A DNA stretch of 64,000 bases from Planctomicrobium piriforme (lineage in GTDB: Bacteria > Planctomycetota > Planctomycetia > Planctomycetales > Planctomycetaceae), in the NCBI RefSeq assembly GCF_900113665.1, contig NZ_FOQD01000025.1, positions 1 through 64,000 on the forward strand, given 5' to 3'. Made by a program: the position numbers and the translations under genes. How positions within the stretch are numbered: position 1 is the first letter of the stretch; each line of letters starts with the position of its first letter. The notes under the pieces are model-generated. The model was not told the DNA's origin and searched no databases. It was given only the letters and a program-made list of their open reading frames with translations. Below are positions 59,133 to 64,000 of the stretch, in pieces.

Positions 59133-60473
59133 TCAGATCAATTCGTGAATCGGTTGATATTGATTCTGGTCAACAAGGTAACGGGGACGGCCTTGCAGGT
59201 CGTTCAGCGTCAGTTTGGTGACGTCGATCCCCATTGCCTTGTACAAAGTGGCAAACACTTCCTGAAAATGAACCGGGCGCTGGGTGACGTATTCGCCCAG
59301 GCGATTGGTGGCGCCAATCACCTGACCATGCTTCATGCCGCCGCCGGCGAGCATCGCACAGGACACCTGCGGCCAGTGGTCGCGGCCGCCCATCGAGTTG
59401 ATCTTGGGAGTCCGTCCGAATTCGCCCCAGACGACGACCGACACGTTTTCGAGCATCCCGCGCTGGTCGAGGTCTTCAATCAGCGCGCTGACCGCCTGAT
59501 CGAGCATCGGGAAGTCGCGACGGCCCTGCTTGAAGTTGTCGTTATGCCAGTCCCAGCGACTGAACGACAGCGTCACGCATCGCACGCCTGCTTCCACCAG
59601 CCGACGGGCCATCAAAAAGTTCGTCAGCAGTCGGGTGCTGCCGTCATCCTGCAAGCGGTCTTCGCCGTAGCCGTAACGATCCCGGACTTCCACCGGTTCG
59701 CGTTCGAGGTCGAGGGCTTCGGCCAGCCGACTCGATGTAAGGATGCCGAAAGCCTGTTCCTGAAAGGCGTCGACCCCCTTCATCATGCCGGATTGATCGA
59801 CGGACGAACGGAAGCGATCGAACGACGCCAGCACCTGCCGGCGATCCTGCAGTCGTTCCAGCGTAATCCCGTTGAGAACCAGGTTGTCTTTGCCATCTCC
59901 GGCAGGCGTGAACGGAGCGTTGGCGATTCCCAGAAACCCTGCCTGGCCGTTATCGCCCCAGGGGGCATGGCCGGTTTTGGGCGAGAGCCCGACGAACGGC
60001 GGAATCGCCGCATCGCGCGGTCCCAGCACACTGGAAACAACGCTTCCGAGCGAAGGCCAGCCGCCCGCAGGCTGATTGCGGTCTTCGCGGCCCGTCAGAC
60101 ACTGAAAGGCATGATGCTGCCCGTTCGCGCCAACAATGGAGCGAATGAACGTCAGCTTGTCGGCGCAAGACGCCAGACGGGGAAAGTGTTCGCAGATTTC
60201 AATTCCCGGCACGCGGGTTTGAATCGGGGTGAATTCGCCGCGGATTTCGGCCGGGGCGTCGGTTTTCAGATCCCACATGTCCTGATGCGGCGGACCGCCG
60301 GGCAGGTAGATCATGATGACCCCCTTACCGTCGCCATTCACCTTGTTGGCCTGTTCGGCCTTCAGGATCTGGGGGAGTGAGAGTCCCCCGAGGGCCAGGC
60401 CGCCGAGCTTCAAAAACGCTCGGCGATCCAGCGAGTCGCACAAGGCGACTGGTTTACCTGCAATCGACAACAT
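59133..60473 (-). CDS. DUF1501 Tat-exported protein
   Basis: A 446-residue protein of the planctomycete-typical DUF1501 family, alkaline-phosphatase/sulfatase-like in fold. The twin-arginine signal is LDRRAFLKLGGLALGGLSL. Family segments include MIYLPGGPPHQDMWDLK, RSIVGANGQHHAFQ, WDWHNDN, VVWGEFGRTPKIN and GRDHWP, which hold the likely metal ligands. Its substrate is unknown; these proteins are often paired with DUF1549/DUF1553 cytochrome-like genes, absent here. GGAG lies 7 nt before the ATG. Confidence 0.93.
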   Translation of the reverse strand: MLSIAGKPVALCDSLDRRAFLKLGGLALGGLSLPQILKAEQANKVNGDGKGVIMIYLPGGPPHQDMWDLKTDAPAEIRGEFTPIQTRVPGIEICEHFPRLASCADKLTFIRSIVGANGQHHAFQCLTGREDRNQPAGGWPSLGSVVSSVLGPRDAAIPPFVGLSPKTGHAPWGDNGQAGFLGIANAPFTPAGDGKDNLVLNGITLERLQDRRQVLASFDRFRSSVDQSGMMKGVDAFQEQAFGILTSSRLAEALDLEREPVEVRDRYGYGEDRLQDDGSTRLLTNFLMARRLVEAGVRCVTLSFSRWDWHNDNFKQGRRDFPMLDQAVSALIEDLDQRGMLENVSVVVWGEFGRTPKINSMGGRDHWPQVSCAMLAGGGMKHGQVIGATNRLGEYVTQRPVHFQEVFATLYKAMGIDVTKLTLNDLQGRPRYLVDQNQYQPIHELI

Positions 60474-60828
60474 TGGACGGCTCCTTCACACAAGTCCTTG
60501 CGGAGAGGCAGCTTCTGGAGGGGAACGGACAGTCCCGGCAAACGTCCTGTTGCCGATATCGACTGCCCGTCATCAGACACATCAGTTAATACTAATGTGT
60601 CACGATACGTTGGCGGATTTTGATGGGAGGATTTCAGGCTGGGAGCGCATTTAACGGATCTCGCTTTCAGGTTGAATCTCTTGGAGCGGATTTGGGGACA
60701 ATTCCGAACTTGCCTGCGGAGCGATTTCCCCCGAACGGGGACCGGGCATCTTGGACAATGTCGCCGACTGCGCCAACCCGAATCCGGGAGAACGGGGGAC
60801 CGAGCGCACCCCCATTGTAGAATTCACC
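60474..60828. other. Spacer upstream of DUF1501
   Basis: No gene is seen. GACACAT and ATGTGTC (60576-60582, 60595-60601) form a 7-bp dyad around an AT-rich centre, about 105 bp upstream of the DUF1501 start, a possible operator. Confidence 0.4.
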
Positions 60829-62430
60829 TTACGGCGTCTCTGACCGGCTTTTTTCTGCGGCAGAATCCGCTGGCGGCAAGAAAGTCGCCAGCCGTTCTTC
60901 CAACCACATTTGCAGCAGGAACTTGCCGCTGCTTTGGAGTTGACTGAGCAGGGTCTGGAATCGTCCCCGGTCGAGCTCGCGGTGATATGTCCGCAGCACC
61001 GCCGCCATCTGGCCTTCCGTCAGCACGCCCAAAAGAGCAGGCAGCAGTTCTTCGATGATCCGCGCCGTCCGTCCGCGTTCGATGTCCGAACAGACCGGAA
61101 CGACTTCGCTGCTGACGTCTGAAAACAACCCGCGCACATGCTCGACCGCATCGTGGATGCTCCGCTCTTTTCGTGACCGCGGATTTCGCCAGTCATAAGG
61201 AGGCGACCATTCCATCATCGGGCTCAGGAGGTCGATATGCGTCAGGCAGATCACAATCGGGCCGGGCCGCAGTTCCGGATGGGCCGTTCGCCATTTCTGT
61301 AGTTCGTCCATGACCGCTCGATCCGCCGATCGCGCCGGGCTATGGGCGTCCAGCACCAGCAGCAGCATGTCCGACTCGCGCGCGGCCTGCTTCACTTCGT
61401 CGAGCTGCTGCTTTGTCGCCCCCGCATCGGCGTAGCCCGGCGTATCAAGCAGCGTCAGCACCACATCCGTTTCGGGAACGGTCAGCCGGTAACGGTTCAC
61501 CTGTCGGGTCTCTGGCAGCACGTCCGACTTCGCGACCCGTTCCCCCACGAGGGCATTCACGAGGCTGGATTTGCCCGCTTTCACCTGCCCGATGAGGGCC
61601 ACGGTGACCGGTTCCGGCTCCAGACTCGGGCGCGCGGCCTGAGGTGTATAGGCCTGCTGTTCGGGACTGCCGAACGTGCGACGGTACAGGTCGGCCCCGC
61701 CGCGTAAACGGCCGCTATTCATCTCGACCAGATAGAAGCCCACCTGACGGACGAATCGCAAGTAAACCGCCGCCAGAAATTCGGTCTGCAGTTCCTGCGA
61801 GACCGGGCCGACCGTCACTTCGGACGTGAAATACTTCAGGACGTTGACCGGGTTCACCAGAACGCTGACCGCCCAGGCTGTGTTCTGCAAACGTTTCGCC
61901 CATTTGGGGGCGTGCTGCAGCCATTGCCACTGACGAATCGTCACCAGCCGGCTGCCAGGCACGGAGTCGAGCATCCAGCGTTCCATGTCGTCGACCGCCA
62001 ACCGCGTGGCCGCCAGCACTTCCGGTACGGTTAACGAGGAGATCGGATCGTTCGCATGCGGGTGATAGAACGCGGCGATATCGCGAGAGAGATGCAGCGT
62101 CTGCTGAAAATAGAATTGAGGATCGGTGAGCTGCAGCGGGGACAGGACGTCGATCTGCTCCTGATACCGGCGCACGATCGCCATCGCCTCTTCATCGCGT
62201 GGCGTAAAGTGCTCAGGATGCGGCTGGTCGATCTGAATTTGTCTCCGTTCCGGCGGCCAGGCGACGGCCACGATCCAGGTGATGAGCCAGAAGACGGGCA
62301 CGATCCAGAACGTCCAGGCAAACAGCCCCGTCTGCCACAGCGCATAGGCCCCCAATCCCAGATATGCCAGGAGCGGCAGCAGAATCAGAATCGAAAGAGT
62401 GACGGTGCGTCGCGAAAACATGCAAAACAT
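60829..62430 (-). CDS. Membrane-associated GTPase of the Era/YfjP type
   Basis: A 533-residue protein. Two N-terminal membrane helices (roughly residues 10-55) are followed by a helical domain of about 200 residues, then a GTPase domain: G1 in ALIGQVKAGKSSLVNAL, G3 in LLDTPGYADAG, G4 in CLTHIDLLS. A helical C-terminus ends the chain. It resembles YcjX/YfjP-like or dynamin-related GTPases with an unusual membrane anchor. The start is uncertain (62430 chosen; 62421 and GTG 62490 are possible), and no strong ribosome site is seen. It follows the PP2C gene. Confidence 0.8.
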   Translation of the reverse strand: MFCMFSRRTVTLSILILLPLLAYLGLGAYALWQTGLFAWTFWIVPVFWLITWIVAVAWPPERRQIQIDQPHPEHFTPRDEEAMAIVRRYQEQIDVLSPLQLTDPQFYFQQTLHLSRDIAAFYHPHANDPISSLTVPEVLAATRLAVDDMERWMLDSVPGSRLVTIRQWQWLQHAPKWAKRLQNTAWAVSVLVNPVNVLKYFTSEVTVGPVSQELQTEFLAAVYLRFVRQVGFYLVEMNSGRLRGGADLYRRTFGSPEQQAYTPQAARPSLEPEPVTVALIGQVKAGKSSLVNALVGERVAKSDVLPETRQVNRYRLTVPETDVVLTLLDTPGYADAGATKQQLDEVKQAARESDMLLLVLDAHSPARSADRAVMDELQKWRTAHPELRPGPIVICLTHIDLLSPMMEWSPPYDWRNPRSRKERSIHDAVEHVRGLFSDVSSEVVPVCSDIERGRTARIIEELLPALLGVLTEGQMAAVLRTYHRELDRGRFQTLLSQLQSSGKFLLQMWLEERLATFLPPADSAAEKSRSETP

Positions 62431-62469
62431 CGCTTGGATGTGGGGACATCCCGGAAAGTCTTCACCGGG

Positions 62470-62576
62470 CAAATTCGAAATCCGAAGCACGAATTTCGAA
62501 ACAAACTCAAAATCTCAAAAGAGCGTGAACACCGAACCTGTTTCGGATTTCGAATTTCGTGCTTCGAGTTTACCGC
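62470..62576. repeat. Quasi-periodic repeat AAATTCGAAATCCGAAGCACG and its inversion
   Basis: GCAAATTCGAAATCCGAAGCACG (62468 onward) is followed by AAACAAACTCAAAATCTCAAAAG and then by an inverted GGATTTCGAATTTCGTGCTTCGAG, giving a possible long hairpin. It overlaps the end of the PP2C gene and the start of the GTPase gene. Confidence 0.7.
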
Positions 62577-63835
62577 GCATTGCGTGGGAGCTCGGCCATG
62601 ATGATCTGGATCGCCCGGGCGGCATCACGGATTGTTTTTGAATAGCGTTTTTCCCGCGCCATCTGCTGGGCGCTGGTCACTGCTTTGTCGTGCTCCGCCC
62701 AGTCGACCCCCCAGGAGTCTTCACGGGCAGAGCGTTGCAGTTCGCCATCGATGCGGAGCAATAGTTCTGCGAGTTCCTTGGACGGCAGTCCGACGGCCGT
62801 GCGGTGTGCCCGGGAATGATGCGTCTGTGAGTCGTCGACCGGTCGGGCCGCTTCCAGCAGGCGACGCTGCCGCAGCGAGGCCACCGTCAGGCCGATCAGG
62901 GCGCAGGCCGCCAGCACGGTCAGGCCAATCCCCTGGCTCTGATGTCCGAATAAAATCAGGGCGAGGCCGCCGACGAGAGCAAACGACGCGGCCCAAAAGC
63001 CTGCCAGCCACGACCAGCCCAGCCCCGGCTGATCCTCGACGAAGTCGTCATATGTTCGCGGCACCACATTCGCCGGCAGTTCGCCGACTCGGGCGACCAG
63101 CACCGTCGAGTTGTCTGGACCGCCGCGGATATTGGCGAGATTAATCAGCAGCCGCATCGCCTGAGCCGGCGGCAGCTCACGGACAATCGCGCCGATTTCC
63201 GGGTCGCTGACCTGATTCGACAATCCATCCGAACAGAGTAGGAACGTGTCGCCCGGCAGGATCGGCATCGGGCCTTCGATATCGACGTCGATCACCTTTT
63301 CCGGCCCCAATGACCGGGTAATGACGTTCTTGTGCTGATTGAGATCAATCAGACCTTCCAGGTTTCCGTGCTGCCGCTCGAGTTCCCATTGGAGACTGTG
63401 ATCGAACGTCAGTTGATCGATCCGATCGCGTCGTACCCGGTAGATGCGGCTGTCGCCGACATGGCCAATCACCGCGCCGCGGGCCGTCAGTAGCAAGACG
63501 GAACAAGTGGTTCCCATGTGCAGGAAGTCGACGTTCTGCGTGCCCCGTTCGTGAATGGCGTGATTCGCAGCCAGGATGGCGTCATGCAGCATCCGCCGCG
63601 GATCGCCTGCGGGGGACTTCAACAGCGTGTGGGGAACATTCTCGACCGCCAACTGGCTGGCGAGTTCCCCGACGGCGTGGCCTCCCATGCCGTCGGCGAC
63701 CATGATGAGATGGCCTGCCCGACGCCATTCCGCCTCGTCGGCACAGATGTGGACGCAGTGCGAATCTTCATTGTTTTTGCGGCGCAGACCGATATCGGTC
63801 CCCGCCTCGCACTGCACTGTCTGTTCCCAGTACAC
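62570..63835 (-). CDS. PP2C-family protein phosphatase with membrane segment
   Basis: A 421-residue Stp1/PrpC-like phosphatase. The catalytic domain (about 1-250) has the metal motifs RKNNEDS, VADGMGGHAVGE, IGHVGDSRIY, LLCSDGL and GGPDNSTVLV. Two membrane helices (about 275-320, GFWAASFALVGGLALILFG and IGLTVLAACALIGLTVASL) follow, then a cytoplasmic helical tail of about 95 residues. The start is a GTG at 63835. It should reverse Hanks-type kinase phosphorylation. It stands directly upstream of the membrane GTPase, so the two may form one membrane complex. Confidence 0.92.
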   Translation of the reverse strand: MYWEQTVQCEAGTDIGLRRKNNEDSHCVHICADEAEWRRAGHLIMVADGMGGHAVGELASQLAVENVPHTLLKSPAGDPRRMLHDAILAANHAIHERGTQNVDFLHMGTTCSVLLLTARGAVIGHVGDSRIYRVRRDRIDQLTFDHSLQWELERQHGNLEGLIDLNQHKNVITRSLGPEKVIDVDIEGPMPILPGDTFLLCSDGLSNQVSDPEIGAIVRELPPAQAMRLLINLANIRGGPDNSTVLVARVGELPANVVPRTYDDFVEDQPGLGWSWLAGFWAASFALVGGLALILFGHQSQGIGLTVLAACALIGLTVASLRQRRLLEAARPVDDSQTHHSRAHRTAVGLPSKELAELLLRIDGELQRSAREDSWGVDWAEHDKAVTSAQQMAREKRYSKTIRDAARAIQIIMAELPRNAR

Positions 63836-64000
63836 GCGTGTACCGCCCCAACGAAACTGTCATTAACCCGCTGTCCGACTCCGTCAGAGACAATCTTGAC
63901 TTCGGCGCGGCTGGCAAACCCCGGCGTCCCGATCATAACGGCGGAATTTCACGGTTACCATCAACCGGAAATTCCTCGGCTCGGAACGGCCCCTTCCCCA

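Overview
The window looks like chromosomal DNA of a planctomycete (order Planctomycetales), GC-rich. The evidence is a DUF1501 Tat-exported protein, a Tat-exported sugar-phosphate isomerase-like protein, a Ser/Thr kinase with an N-terminal zinc ribbon, a beta-RFAP synthase (tetrahydromethanopterin branch), an inverse-autotransporter/beta-helix giant, many two-component proteins, and dispersed quasi-periodic intergenic repeats. No species can be named from the sequence alone.

Layout. 1-9600: serA (-), an OsmC-like protein, a protein kinase, an SDR/TetR pair, and a three-gene (-) unit of a duplicated-domain periplasmic protein, an OmpR-type regulator and a sensor kinase. 9700-14350: a STAS protein, a 36-residue membrane peptide, a two-gene nuclease module (RusA-like plus PD-(D/E)xK-like/HEPN-like), a Tat-exported isomerase-like protein, a small membrane protein, and a REP region around a transposase killed by one in-frame TGA. 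14373-20036: a 1887-residue inverse-autotransporter-like adhesin. 20500-25756: a small lipoprotein, glnA, recA, ilvN, ilvC. 25879-31454: a secreted glycoside hydrolase-like protein, a small membrane protein, a HEAT-repeat/GIY-YIG-DUF4357 pair, an IS4-type remnant and a glycine-zipper lipoprotein.

31774-47241 is the most distinctive part: about 15.5 kb almost wholly of signal transduction. A (-) three-gene unit (membrane-tethered REC, double REC, REC-PAS-kinase) faces a (+) three-gene unit (phytochrome-type kinase, Rcp1-like REC, and a REC-PAS-PAS-PAS-LOV-kinase-REC protein with the complete LOV flavin and cysteine motif). Then come a NarL-type regulator, a RedB-like thioredoxin-fold protein translationally coupled to a BarA-like hybrid kinase, and a REC-GGDEF diguanylate cyclase. 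A PilZ protein lies 2.6 kb further on, so blue light, redox and c-di-GMP signalling could meet here (inference).

47400-64000: tRNA-Leu(GAG), an esterase/SMP-30 fusion, PilZ, a large Ala/Pro/Lys-rich envelope protein, a GNAT/JmjC-like pair, beta-RFAP synthase, a stand-alone Lon N-domain protein, endonuclease III, a patatin-like lipoprotein with DUF1501, and a PP2C phosphatase with a membrane GTPase.

Best candidates for undescribed systems are the RusA-like/REase-HEPN pair (10416-11490), the LOV-centred signalling cluster, the HEAT/GIY-YIG pair, and the quasi-periodic repeats that follow stop codons throughout the window. Functions were assigned by reading motifs; no database search was run.
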